Source: Bartonella phoceensis (lineage in GTDB: Bacteria; Pseudomonadota; Alphaproteobacteria; Rhizobiales; Rhizobiaceae). Taken from it: a DNA stretch of 64,000 nucleotides. Location of the stretch: assembly GCF_902825145.1 (NCBI RefSeq), contig NZ_CADEAD010000003.1:62001-126000 (forward strand), written 5' to 3'. The position numbers and the translations under genes are program-made. Of the stretch, positions 39,944 through 47,339 are shown one piece after another (the first letter of the stretch is position 1; every line of letters begins with the position of its first letter). Under the pieces are notes generated by a model, which was given only the letters and a program-made list of their open reading frames with translations, had not been told where the DNA came from and made no database searches.

Positions 39944-40567
39944 TCAAGCGGCTTTTGTCAAAATCTTTTGCATCTCTTGTTCTATTTCTGCTAAAAAAGC
40001 TTCGACCGCTTGATTAATCTGTTCAATGTGTTCTTCATCACGGTGAATGCGTTTGATTTTCATGCGCAAGTATGTTGATTGCCTCGTGAAACGCGGGTCG
40101 TAACTGATAAAATCACACCATTTTCGCCCCGTACAAGCCATTTGGAATTGCATTTGCGCACGATATTCAGGCTTTATATTGTCATCTATAAAGAAGCGTA
40201 AATGGTTTGGGGATTGTGGGCATTTGACTTCAACTAAACCGTCATCACCAACAAACCCATCAGGACTAGCACCAGCCATTTTGATTGTGGGGTGTTGGAT
40301 AAAACCACACCCTATGATCTCTGTATCATAAATGAATGCATATTCTTTTAGGGCATCTTCTTCATGTTCAATGCCCCATTGCATAGCAGGCGTTGTATAA
40401 AATTGGCTTACTTCTTCTGTTAAACGCTCTGTAATGAGTTTAATTTTATAGTCTTCATATTTGTTTGTAGGGGTTCCCTTGGCTGTTTTACTGAGTACGT
40501 TATAAATGTTTGAAGCGGTGACTTTTCCTAAACGGGCTTGAAACCACTCTGCTGTTCTTTGTTCCAT
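39944..40567 (-). CDS. YqaJ-family phage exonuclease
   Basis: Lambda-exonuclease-fold nuclease of 207 residues. Signatures are RTAEWFQARLGKVTAS at the N-terminus, the active-site Asp in MAGASPDGFV and the E-x-K in GLVEVKCPQS. With the single-strand annealing protein Erf next door it makes a two-component phage recombination system. The ATG start follows the erf stop (TGA) by one base, and upstream extension overlaps erf. Confidence 0.9.
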   Translation of the reverse strand: MEQRTAEWFQARLGKVTASNIYNVLSKTAKGTPTNKYEDYKIKLITERLTEEVSQFYTTPAMQWGIEHEEDALKEYAFIYDTEIIGCGFIQHPTIKMAGASPDGFVGDDGLVEVKCPQSPNHLRFFIDDNIKPEYRAQMQFQMACTGRKWCDFISYDPRFTRQSTYLRMKIKRIHRDEEHIEQINQAVEAFLAEIEQEMQKILTKAA

Positions 40568-40568
40568 C

Positions 40569-41375
40569 TCACACCGCCGTTTGTTGTTGTGTTGGTGCAT
40601 ATTCAATATCTTGTATAGGTGCGTCTATTTGCTTTTGTTGAGCTTCTTCCATTTGCTTTCGTTGCTTTTTTTTCAAAGAAAACAAAGCGGTTTGTGCTTG
40701 TTTAAAAGACATATCTTTTAGCTTTTTTACCCCTATGAAAGAGAGAAGCCTACTTTCTTCAGATTGTGTTTTTGTAATTAATTCTTTGATTTCATTCATC
40801 TGTTCAGGAGAGATACCTGCAAGAAGCGTTATTCCATCTGTATCGTCTTCTTTTCTTGCAACATTAAGAAGCATGCCTAAGAGATATCGACGTGCGTAGC
40901 TTATCGTAGAACCAACCGCTTGTACGTTGTTTTTACTTCCAGTAGCGTCAACAGGAAATTTTCCTTGTGTTGATATTTCATTGCCAGATATATGCTTTAA
41001 AGTCATTTCTACAGTTATGTCATTTGAACTCTGCTCTTTGATACGAGAGAATAAAGCAAAGTGATGTTTTGCAAGAGGTTCTTTGATTGCATCAATGTAT
41101 TTATCAAGCGTTGTATAGGTGCTTTTAGTATGTGTATTAAGGGCGTTTTGTTCGATATTTTTATATTCCGTTTGCATAGCAGAAAGATCACGAACAAAGT
41201 TTTGGCGCTCTTGTCGTTCTATCTCCTTTTCTCGTAATTCGAGAAGGCTCTTGAGACGATCCAGATCAACATCATTGTCTAAAGCCCTTTCTAAAATAAG
41301 CTCCATAGCTGTAGATTTGACTTCACAATCGTTTGTTTTGTTTACTTCTGTTAAGTTCGTGTTTAGTTCATTCAT
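40569..41375 (-). CDS. erf: Erf-family single-strand annealing protein
   Basis: 268 residues. The Erf core is recognised in NFVRDLSAMQTEYKNIEQNA, then YTTLDKYIDAIKEPLAKHHF and the conserved VQAVGSTISYARRYLLGMLL segment. The C-terminal part is basic and Gln-rich. GGAGGA eight bases before the ATG supports the chosen start over one five codons upstream. It anneals complementary strands produced by the neighbouring exonuclease. Confidence 0.9.
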   Translation of the reverse strand: MNELNTNLTEVNKTNDCEVKSTAMELILERALDNDVDLDRLKSLLELREKEIERQERQNFVRDLSAMQTEYKNIEQNALNTHTKSTYTTLDKYIDAIKEPLAKHHFALFSRIKEQSSNDITVEMTLKHISGNEISTQGKFPVDATGSKNNVQAVGSTISYARRYLLGMLLNVARKEDDTDGITLLAGISPEQMNEIKELITKTQSEESRLLSFIGVKKLKDMSFKQAQTALFSLKKKQRKQMEEAQQKQIDAPIQDIEYAPTQQQTAV

Positions 41376-41411
41376 TTTGCTTTCCTCCATTGAAGACGCA
41401 ACTCACCCGTG

Positions 41412-41424
41412 GCGTGAATCACGC
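41412..41424. promoter_or_regulatory. Palindromic leader element, copy 2
   Basis: Core GCGTGAATCACGC, 37 bases upstream of the erf start. Flanking bases match copy 1 (AACTCAC..GTGGCGTGAA..CACGCATGT), differing at only a few sites. Confidence 0.45.
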
Positions 41425-41447
41425 ATGTGTTAAAAGTTGGTTTGTTT

Positions 41448-41948
41448 TTAAATTTTTATGTCTTGAGGAATTCTCGTGTTTCCGCGAATATTAGCTAATC
41501 CACAAACCTCGGCATTTTGAGAAATCTTAACTTCATCATAAATACGAGCATTCTCATAAACTTTTGCATCTCCAAAAATCTCAACATTTCCCACGAAACA
41601 GCCCGATATAATAGCATTATCATAAATTTTTACATTGTTATAAATGCGAGCAGGACCCATAATATAGGTATTTCCAAAAACCTCTGCATTGTCATAAACA
41701 CGTGCATTGCCATAAACCTTAGCATTCTCATAAATCTTGGCATTGCCGTAAACATATCCAGTTGCACAGGGTATATATGAACCACCTACCCAACAATTGC
41801 CCTCATGGCTTAGGTTGTCTTCATGTTCTATAAATCCACCTAGATCTCCTTTTTTAACATCTCCAAAGTCTCTTAAAGCTCGGATACGGTGAAGAGTTAC
41901 CCCTTTAAACTCAGCTGTCTCACCAGTAAATTCGTATTTCTTTTCCAT
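41448..41948 (-). CDS. Left-handed beta-helix repeat protein, phage orphan
   Basis: 166 residues. After an N-terminal 45-residue head (with the recurring GDVKKGDLGGFI), about 17 short repeats of the type A-x-V-Y-[G/D/E]-N-A follow, for example AKIYENAKVYGNARVY. Spacing of small and aliphatic residues suggests a solenoid with short rungs, as in hexapeptide-type beta helices. The function is unknown; it is a recurrent phage accessory protein in this group. It lies on the recombination strand between erf and the antirepressor. Confidence 0.6.
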   Translation of the reverse strand: MEKKYEFTGETAEFKGVTLHRIRALRDFGDVKKGDLGGFIEHEDNLSHEGNCWVGGSYIPCATGYVYGNAKIYENAKVYGNARVYDNAEVFGNTYIMGPARIYNNVKIYDNAIISGCFVGNVEIFGDAKVYENARIYDEVKISQNAEVCGLANIRGNTRIPQDIKI

Positions 41949-41962
41949 AAAATGATTGCCTC

Positions 41963-42694
41963 TTAATGCATGCTTTGTCGTTTAAGTTCTTGAGACAACA
42001 CACCAATGCCTTTTGCTGTGATTTTTGCGCAAGGAATGACTTTTTCTATTCCACATGCAGTTTGAAGCGTGATGGTTGGACAATCCATAAGTTGCTTTTG
42101 GATTTTGTCTTGATACGGTAGCAAATTTCCACCCGCTGCACGTCTGTAAATCCACCCTTTTTTCTGTAAGAATTGAATGAATTGTTTTGGTTGCATCTCG
42201 AGTATTTTAGCGGCTTCTGTAAGACCAAAGAGTCCATCATGGCGCTGTAAGCTTTCAAGAGCCATGGCTTTTGGTGTTAAATCTTCAATGATGGTGTCTT
42301 TTTGATCTATTTGACCTTGTAGGTAATTCAAAAAACCAATCATAGCCTTTGGACTTGAATAGTCGATTTGTGGTGTTACTGCTTGCTTTTCCAATTCTTG
42401 CCAACGATCAATTATTTTTGCTCGTAAGGCAGTGCTGTAACCAGATACGAGAATTAAGCATTCACGTTTGGGGAGGTTATAACAAGGGCGGCTTTCACCT
42501 TTGCCATCAAGATAATAACCACTAAAATCAACCCCCCCAAATTTGGGGGCGTTAAGTTCTTCAAGCATTTTCTTGATATCACGCATAACATGGTCATGTC
42601 TTTTACCGCATAACTCTGCAATTTCACGACTAGACATCGTTTGAACGGTTTCGTGTTTGATTGTATTGTGCTGGATAGCAATAGGCTTTTCCAT
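41963..42694 (-). CDS. Rha-type phage regulator with KilA-C domain (antirepressor)
   Basis: 243 residues in two parts. The N-terminal Rha domain has [21 protein letters not shown], then SYYLDGKGE-like and [17 protein letters not shown]. The C-terminal KilAC/ANT domain has [20 protein letters not shown], then [25 protein letters not shown] seven bases before the second ATG gives the start. Proteins of this architecture act as antirepressors or block infection of host-repressor-deficient cells. It lies downstream of the phage leftward promoter and is probably under repressor control. Confidence 0.85.
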   Translation of the reverse strand: MEKPIAIQHNTIKHETVQTMSSREIAELCGKRHDHVMRDIKKMLEELNAPKFGGVDFSGYYLDGKGESRPCYNLPKRECLILVSGYSTALRAKIIDRWQELEKQAVTPQIDYSSPKAMIGFLNYLQGQIDQKDTIIEDLTPKAMALESLQRHDGLFGLTEAAKILEMQPKQFIQFLQKKGWIYRRAAGGNLLPYQDKIQKQLMDCPTITLQTACGIEKVIPCAKITAKGIGVLSQELKRQSMH

Positions 42695-42721
42695 GACAGA
42701 CCTCATACTGGTGGGATTGAA

Positions 42722-42746
42722 AGGGGCGTCTTTTAAAAACGCCCTT
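42722..42746 (-). terminator. Hairpin downstream of acidic orphan gene
   Basis: Stem AGGGGCGT/ACGCCCTT (one G-U) with a nine-base A/T loop, just beyond the stop of the leftward orphan. Only three T's follow, so it may attenuate rather than stop transcription into the antirepressor. Confidence 0.4.
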
Positions 42747-42753
42747 AAGAATT

Positions 42754-43128
42754 TTAAAGCACATCACAAGGACGCAAACGGTGCTGCTGTTCATAGGTCC
42801 CGTAGACCTCATCATTATATTTTTCTTTTGCCAAATCATCTAAAAGGTCATGGTAAGCACTACTTTCACGTACAAAGTAATGAACCTCACTATCTTCATC
42901 GAGATGTTCAATATTTTCTTCTACATATGCGTCTGCAATTTCTTCAGAAATATCTTCGCAACTTTTTTCAGAAGGATTTATGCGAAAGATTTGGATTGCA
43001 TCATCTGCCTCGTCAACAATGCTTAGAATTTGGCTTGCATCAAGTGGTCCGGACTCTGCAATGTGTTGATCTTTATCGTAGGCAACTAATAAAATTTCAT
43101 TGGAATTAATAAGAATTGGCTTATCCAT
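42754..43128 (-). CDS. Acidic phage protein, unknown function
   Basis: 124 residues, strongly acidic, with no recognised domain. A GGAGGAGAAATT ribosome site precedes the ATG. It is the first gene of the leftward operon, about 55 bases below the -10 box of the promoter at 43183-43212. An early position, high charge and strong ribosome site suggest an early regulatory or host take-over (for example DNA-mimic) protein. That role is inferred only from position and charge. Confidence 0.65.
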   Translation of the reverse strand: MDKPILINSNEILLVAYDKDQHIAESGPLDASQILSIVDEADDAIQIFRINPSEKSCEDISEEIADAYVEENIEHLDEDSEVHYFVRESSAYHDLLDDLAKEKYNDEVYGTYEQQHRLRPCDVL

Positions 43129-43182
43129 AATTTCTCCTCCCTAACGCCCCTTGGCAATTGTTTGTTCGTGGTTGATGAGATA

Positions 43183-43235
43183 TTTATAATACGCATAATG
43201 CATACATGTCAATAATAAAATATGCATTATGTATA
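43183..43235 (-). promoter_or_regulatory. Leftward early promoter with two operators
   Basis: On the minus strand: TTGACA (43207-43212) and TATAAA (43183-43188) with an 18-base spacer. One operator (TACGCATAATGCATA, 43190-43204) fills the spacer. A second, inverted copy (TATGCATTATGTATA, 43221-43235) lies upstream. The same motif recurs at the CI/Cro promoters. This arrangement equals a PL region. Confidence 0.65.
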
Positions 43236-43277
43236 TTTTTTATTTAAATGACAATTTTCTAAGAAAGGGGAAAGGAA

Positions 43278-43457
43278 ATGGTTATGAAGATAATAAAAGA
43301 TGATATGGAATTAGATAATAAAATAATACAGCTAATTTCTACATTTAGCCATGAAAGAAAAAAAGCTTTTATTTTTTTTCTTCTGCATGCAGGCGATTTA
43401 AAAGATGAAGAATTGTTTCTTTATCTGGTTGAGTTGTTTTTTGTAGCAGATCAATAA
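43278..43457 (+). CDS. Small ORF antisense to the repressor 3' end
   Basis: 59 codons (start MVMKIIKDDMELDNK) after a strong GGGGAAAGGAA ribosome site six bases before the ATG. The last 89 bases run antisense to the end of the CI-like gene. No domain is recognised. The ribosome site is the main support; it could be a small early protein or an antisense regulator of the repressor mRNA. Confidence 0.4.
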   Translation: MVMKIIKDDMELDNKIIQLISTFSHERKKAFIFFLLHAGDLKDEELFLYLVELFFVADQ

Positions 43458-43722
43458 TTTGCTCATCAATAGTTTGTTTTGTAGCGGGGATTGGAAAGGA
43501 GGGTCCCTCTCCCTCTCCGGTTAATAACCATCCTTCACTAACTCTAAATGCCTTTGCATATTTTGCAGATGCGCGCGATATTCCTCTTAATCCTTGTTCG
43601 TGTTGTATATAGCTAGAGTAATTCCAGCCAAAATATCTAGCTGCTTCTTTAGCGCTTCTAAAACCACGTGCTAAACGGGCTTTTATTAATCTAGCAGATT
43701 GGTCTATCGTGTTACTAAGCAT
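43369..43722 (-). CDS. CI-like phage repressor (XRE family)
   Basis: 117-residue DNA-binding protein. The helix-turn-helix is in SAKEAARYFGWNYSSYIQHE; after it, an oligomerisation tail without a LexA-type protease domain. It lacks the self-cleavage part of lambda CI, so induction must work differently, for instance by the Rha-type antirepressor encoded leftward. The AAAGGAGA site six bases before the ATG fixes the start; the frame is open 15 more codons upstream. It is divergent from the Cro-like gene over a shared operator region. Confidence 0.8.
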   Translation of the reverse strand: MLSNTIDQSARLIKARLARGFRSAKEAARYFGWNYSSYIQHEQGLRGISRASAKYAKAFRVSEGWLLTGEGEGPSFPIPATKQTIDEQIIDLLQKTTQPDKETILHLLNRLHAEEKK

Positions 43723-43738
43723 TTTGTCTCCTTTAATA

Positions 43739-43802
43739 TACTCATATTGCATAAAATTAGTATGCATTTCGACTTGACATTAAAGTACTCATAATGCATA
43801 TT
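43739..43802. promoter_or_regulatory. CI/Cro intergenic operators and Cro promoter
   Basis: Operator motifs TACTCATATTGCATA (43739-43753) and TACTCATAATGCATA (43786-43800), plus a weaker inverted copy (43761-43775). The rightward promoter has TTGACA (43774-43779) and CATATT (43797-43802), 17 bases apart, with one operator in the spacer. The -10 ends seven bases before the ATG at 43810. Confidence 0.65.
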
Positions 43803-43809
43803 TATGTTT

Positions 43810-44076
43810 ATGGGCAAAACAACAGTAAAACAGTTACGTAAAAATCTGAATTTAACTCTAAAAGAAATGGCGGTACTGTTGGGTGTTAACAAATCAACAG
43901 TATGGCGTTGGGAAAAATATGGTGTTCCTTCAAGAGGGGCAGTTGCATATCTTTTGGAAGCGTTATGGAACGAACAATCCCATTCAACATCTTCTTTTGT
44001 CAACGGTTTCAGTTTGAATGAAAAATCGTATGAACAAAATGAAATGTGGCAATCTCAATATGAAGAAAGGAAATAA
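43810..44076 (+). CDS. Cro-like helix-turn-helix regulator
   Basis: 88 residues. The helix-turn-helix is in LTLKEMAVLLGVNKSTVWRWE, followed by a short C-terminal arm. Two ATGs are possible (43804 and 43810). I prefer the second because the promoter -10 box ends at 43802, so the mRNA would start right at this ATG (leaderless). No ribosome site is visible for either. It is the first gene of the rightward early operon. Confidence 0.75.
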   Translation: MGKTTVKQLRKNLNLTLKEMAVLLGVNKSTVWRWEKYGVPSRGAVAYLLEALWNEQSHSTSSFVNGFSLNEKSYEQNEMWQSQYEERK

Positions 44077-44077
44077 A

Positions 44078-44425
44078 ATGGATTACGGTTTAGCAGCGAT
44101 TATTATGCTTTTTACGACCAATGTAATCACGATTTTTTGTTTTTATGTCTCTCATAAAAAAATGCAAAGCTCTACAAAGGTATTGCAAAGACCATATTAC
44201 ACTTTTCACATTTTGAAAGATTCAATAAAAGAAATGGATTTTCCAGACGGCAGCACAATTGTTTTTAGCGATTCTGATTGGAATTTTTCTCTTGATGCAA
44301 ATGATAATTTGATAGCTCAAAGCACTTTAGGACCTTCATTGTCCATCAGGGCATATAGTGACGCATATGGTTTTAAAAAGTATCTTATAGATAATTTTCA
44401 GAAATATAATCGGTCTATACATTGA
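44078..44425 (+). CDS. Single-pass membrane protein, phage orphan
   Basis: 115 residues. One N-terminal membrane helix (about residues 5-27: AAIIMLFTTNVITIFCFYVS) and then a soluble domain of mixed charge with no recognised family. The ATG overlaps the end of the Cro-like gene's region by one base spacing and has a GAAAGGA ribosome site. It is convergent with another membrane-anchored orphan. Its function is unknown; superinfection exclusion is a reasonable guess given location. Confidence 0.6.
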   Translation: MDYGLAAIIMLFTTNVITIFCFYVSHKKMQSSTKVLQRPYYTFHILKDSIKEMDFPDGSTIVFSDSDWNFSLDANDNLIAQSTLGPSLSIRAYSDAYGFKKYLIDNFQKYNRSIH

Positions 44426-44516
44426 ATGCAACGAGATAAGATAGAGAAACTACCCGCTCATAAGAGAAAGAAAGTAAGTGACATTTGATTACTTTTAGTT
44501 CCGTGAAATTAGAGTA

Positions 44517-45113
44517 TTAGTCATCACAAAAGGAACCAAGATAAAAATTAGGTTTGAGTGTTTTGGTCGGATAATTTGGAGAAGTATGTTCTACAATGAT
44601 ATTTATAGGCTGTATTTCAGATGGATTGCGCATTGCAAAAATGAGTAAAAGTGTTAGTTCGCTTTTACTTCCAATACTAAATAGATCATACCATTCATTT
44701 TGGATTGGGTTGAGTTTAGGGGTTATCAAGTTGACGTGGTTTTCTTGCGTTTTAATGAAGATGTCTTCTGTTTGTTTTTGCAATTCTAGGTTGGATTTAG
44801 GATATGAGACATGAACAAATTGAAAGGGGCTCTTTTTATCTATCCATATATGATTCAGTCTAATCATCTGTTTTGTAGGGTTATAGAAAGTTACTTGTAA
44901 ATGAACCAACGATGCTGTGATTATATTAAATCCTCCTTTCTTTGATGGAATAACACTATCACCTCTTGGTTGGGAAATAGATTTCAGTTCTAATTTGGGT
45001 CCTAGTTTTCGTTCTTCCTGTTCTTTGTACTTAGTGTAAATTGAAAAAATTGTATGTGCGAAATTAATAAGAACAGAAGAAATAGAAAACAATTTAGACA
45101 CTACTTGAGGCAT
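44517..45113 (-). CDS. Membrane-anchored orphan on the opposite strand (moron)
   Basis: 198 residues. A hydrophobic N-terminal helix (about residues 6-26) is followed by a charged linker (KYKEQEERK) and a domain rich in alternating hydrophobic strands, consistent with a beta sandwich. No family is recognised. It runs against the rightward early genes, the sign of an independently transcribed accessory (moron) gene. The pair with the convergent 44078-44425 gene may act together at the membrane. Confidence 0.6.
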   Translation of the reverse strand: MPQVVSKLFSISSVLINFAHTIFSIYTKYKEQEERKLGPKLELKSISQPRGDSVIPSKKGGFNIITASLVHLQVTFYNPTKQMIRLNHIWIDKKSPFQFVHVSYPKSNLELQKQTEDIFIKTQENHVNLITPKLNPIQNEWYDLFSIGSKSELTLLLIFAMRNPSEIQPINIIVEHTSPNYPTKTLKPNFYLGSFCDD

Positions 45114-45181
45114 TTTCCCCCCATTTCGAAAATAATTACCGTTGAACGGCTTTGTAAAAATAATTTTTAATGGAATAGCAA

Positions 45182-45649
45182 ATGACTAACACGATTCTCT
45201 GTCTTGATCTAGGCACTAAGACTGGCTGGGCGCTTCGTGATGCAGATGGTTTTATCACAAGTGATACAGAACATTTTCAATCACGCCGTTTTGAAGGCGG
45301 TGGTATGCGTTACTTGCGCTTTAAGAAATGGCTTTCTGAACTAAAGAGGTCTGTTGATGAAATTGATGCGGTGTATTTTGAAGAGGTACGCCGGCATGTG
45401 GGTACAGACGCTTCTCATGTTTATGGGGGCTTTCTAGCAACATTAACGGCGTGGTGTGAACACCATCAGATACCCTATGAGGGCATTCCCGTTGGTACCA
45501 TTAAAAAAGCAATGACAGGAAAAGGGAATGCCTCAAAAGAAGAAATGATTAAGGCAATGTGTGCAAAAGGTCACGCGCCTAAAGACGACAACGAAGCAGA
45601 TGCTTTGGCAATTTTATATTTAAAAAAAGAAGGGGGTACGCATGTCTAA
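45182..45649 (+). CDS. RuvC-like Holliday-junction resolvase
   Basis: 155 residues, RNase H-like fold. The acidic residues are in LCLDLGTKTGWAL (D9), VYFEEVRRHVG (near 65-66) and KDDNEADALAIL (near 135-141). This is the phage crossover-junction endonuclease family, cutting branched DNA before packaging. It overlaps the next gene by eight bases. Confidence 0.85.
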   Translation: MTNTILCLDLGTKTGWALRDADGFITSDTEHFQSRRFEGGGMRYLRFKKWLSELKRSVDEIDAVYFEEVRRHVGTDASHVYGGFLATLTAWCEHHQIPYEGIPVGTIKKAMTGKGNASKEEMIKAMCAKGHAPKDDNEADALAILYLKKEGGTHV

Positions 45650-46787
45650 TGCAATGCCATGGGTAAGATTTTATTTGTATGACTGGATAAGTGGTACAAA
45701 TGGAATGACATCTGAACAACGGGGGGTTTATATAACCCTTCTCGTTTGCATGTATGAAAAAAAAGAACCACTTAAAACAGATTTTCAAACGCTTGCACGT
45801 GTTTGTCATTGTTCGCAAAAAAAATTTACAGCTATTGTCGAATATCTCATGAGGAATGATAAACTTGTTGAGATAGATAATGGTTTGTGGAATACGCGCG
45901 TTGAAGAAGAGCTAAACGATTTTGCTGATAAAAAAGAGCATATATCACAAGTTCGTAGTGAAGCTGGAAAAAAAGGTGCACAAGCAAAAAACAATATAAA
46001 ACAACATGTTAATAATTTTGCTGAAGCAAATGACAAGCAAAACACTTTTTTTGCTGAAGCAAACGACAAGCAAAATCTAGCTATAAAGAACCAGAATAAG
46101 AATAATATATATAAAAAAAATAACACTATCGTGTTATCAAAAAAAGAAACTGAATTTGAAGATTCAGAAATCACTGGTTTGGTTGAAGAGCCAATCGAGG
46201 TTGATGCGATTGAAAGCCAATCAGATCAAATCGAAACGGGTGTAGAAAACCAATCTCCCATTCACGAGCAGACAAGCATTCCGAAAAAAGCCAAGCGGTC
46301 TAAAGCTAATCGGGGCTGTCGATTGCCAGATGATTTCGAACCCGATTACGATTTTGCAATCGAAGCGGGATTGCCTCCAGAGCGTGTGAAAGTCGAAATC
46401 GCAAAGTTTCGAGATTATTGGCGTTCAAAAGCCGGAGCTAATGCAACCAAAGTCGATTGGCAAGCAACATGGCGTAACTGGGTGAGAAATGCTGTCGAGG
46501 ATTTAGAAAAAACAAAAAACACGAATAACAGTGGTGGAAGCAATGGAAACTTTTCAAAAGATCAAAAAACTTGTGGTGGTACCGGAGAGACAATCCGTAA
46601 CCTTATCCGTAGAGCAGGATTTAGTGAATCCGCTTCAAAACAGTGCAGATCAGATGGCGCAATGCGTAACAAGGGATTATCCTTGGACCTTGATCAGTGG
46701 CGTGAAATTGACACCATCCCTAGAGGAACAAGCTTTGGAAGCTTATCAGACTGTTCAAAACTTACTTACCTTGAAAGCATCTGTTGA
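45642..46787 (+). CDS. DUF1376 (YdaU-like) phage replication protein
   Basis: 381 residues. DUF1376 is recognised in PWVRFYLYDWISGTNGMTSEQ, then RGVYITLLVCMYEKKEPL and FTAIVEYLM, a winged-helix replication-initiation module. A lysine/asparagine/glutamine linker follows, then a second conserved block FEPDYDFAIEAGLPPERV, then FRDYWRSKAGANATKVDW (about residues 230-275). The last 85 codons run in a frame that also hosts another long open frame (46543-47157). Which of the two is the real C-terminus cannot be decided from the sequence. Confidence 0.8.
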   Translation: MSNAMPWVRFYLYDWISGTNGMTSEQRGVYITLLVCMYEKKEPLKTDFQTLARVCHCSQKKFTAIVEYLMRNDKLVEIDNGLWNTRVEEELNDFADKKEHISQVRSEAGKKGAQAKNNIKQHVNNFAEANDKQNTFFAEANDKQNLAIKNQNKNNIYKKNNTIVLSKKETEFEDSEITGLVEEPIEVDAIESQSDQIETGVENQSPIHEQTSIPKKAKRSKANRGCRLPDDFEPDYDFAIEAGLPPERVKVEIAKFRDYWRSKAGANATKVDWQATWRNWVRNAVEDLEKTKNTNNSGGSNGNFSKDQKTCGGTGETIRNLIRRAGFSESASKQCRSDGAMRNKGLSLDLDQWREIDTIPRGTSFGSLSDCSKLTYLESIC

Positions 46788-47157
46788 AGATATTGCAGAG
46801 GCTCTTGATGTGCTTGAAGGCGGTTTGACAATGCAAAAAGTTTCAAATCCAGAGGCACGTGCAAAGGCTTATATCGCGGCTCTTAACGGCATCTCACTCT
46901 GGTCTTTGTTGCAAGCTGTTAAAAATCTTATCCGTGGAGAAGCCAAAGGTCTATCAACAACCTTTGTCCCCTCTTGTGCTGATCTGGCGCGGTATTGCAG
47001 TGCTTTAGAAAGCAGGCTTTATGGGGCTGCTGAGAAGGTTTTTATCGCTGTTGAAAATACGCGTAACCTAGCCTTAGGGGGCAAGCGCATTTCATTCATG
47101 AGGATAGGCAAGCCTAGAGAAGTGTGTCATGACCGTGGCAGTTCCAAAGCAGCTTAA
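46543..47157 (+). CDS. Phage early protein overlapping DUF1376 gene, unknown function
   Basis: 204 residues from an ATG with a GGTGGA ribosome site eight bases earlier. The frame is +1 relative to the DUF1376 gene and overlaps it for about 245 bases. The sequence beyond the overlap (PEARAKAYIAALNGISLWSL, then LQAVKNLIRGEAKG) looks like a normal mainly helical protein. No family is recognised. Alternatively the two frames form one product by a frameshift. Confidence 0.6.
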   Translation: METFQKIKKLVVVPERQSVTLSVEQDLVNPLQNSADQMAQCVTRDYPWTLISGVKLTPSLEEQALEAYQTVQNLLTLKASVEDIAEALDVLEGGLTMQKVSNPEARAKAYIAALNGISLWSLLQAVKNLIRGEAKGLSTTFVPSCADLARYCSALESRLYGAAEKVFIAVENTRNLALGGKRISFMRIGKPREVCHDRGSSKAA

Positions 47158-47305
47158 AAACAGCAAAATAGTGAAAAGTGCTGATGGTTTTGTGATTAGA
47201 CATGCGTTTAAATCGTCAAAAAGGTACCGTACAACGCGATTTAAAGATTTTATGATGGTAAAACACCGTAATATAAAACGCTCTGTACGATCAAATTTGA
47301 GGTAA
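47129..47305 (+). CDS. Small basic phage protein
   Basis: 58 residues, rich in Lys/Arg (about a third), with ATG start, an AGAGAAG ribosome site seven bases upstream, and a 29-base overlap with the preceding gene. The C-terminus is KHRNIKRSVRSNLR. Possibly a small nucleic-acid-binding protein; no family recognised. Confidence 0.45.
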   Translation: MTVAVPKQLKNSKIVKSADGFVIRHAFKSSKRYRTTRFKDFMMVKHRNIKRSVRSNLR

Positions 47306-47339
47306 ATTGACTTATCGGTAAAAAAAATGGAATTAAAAC

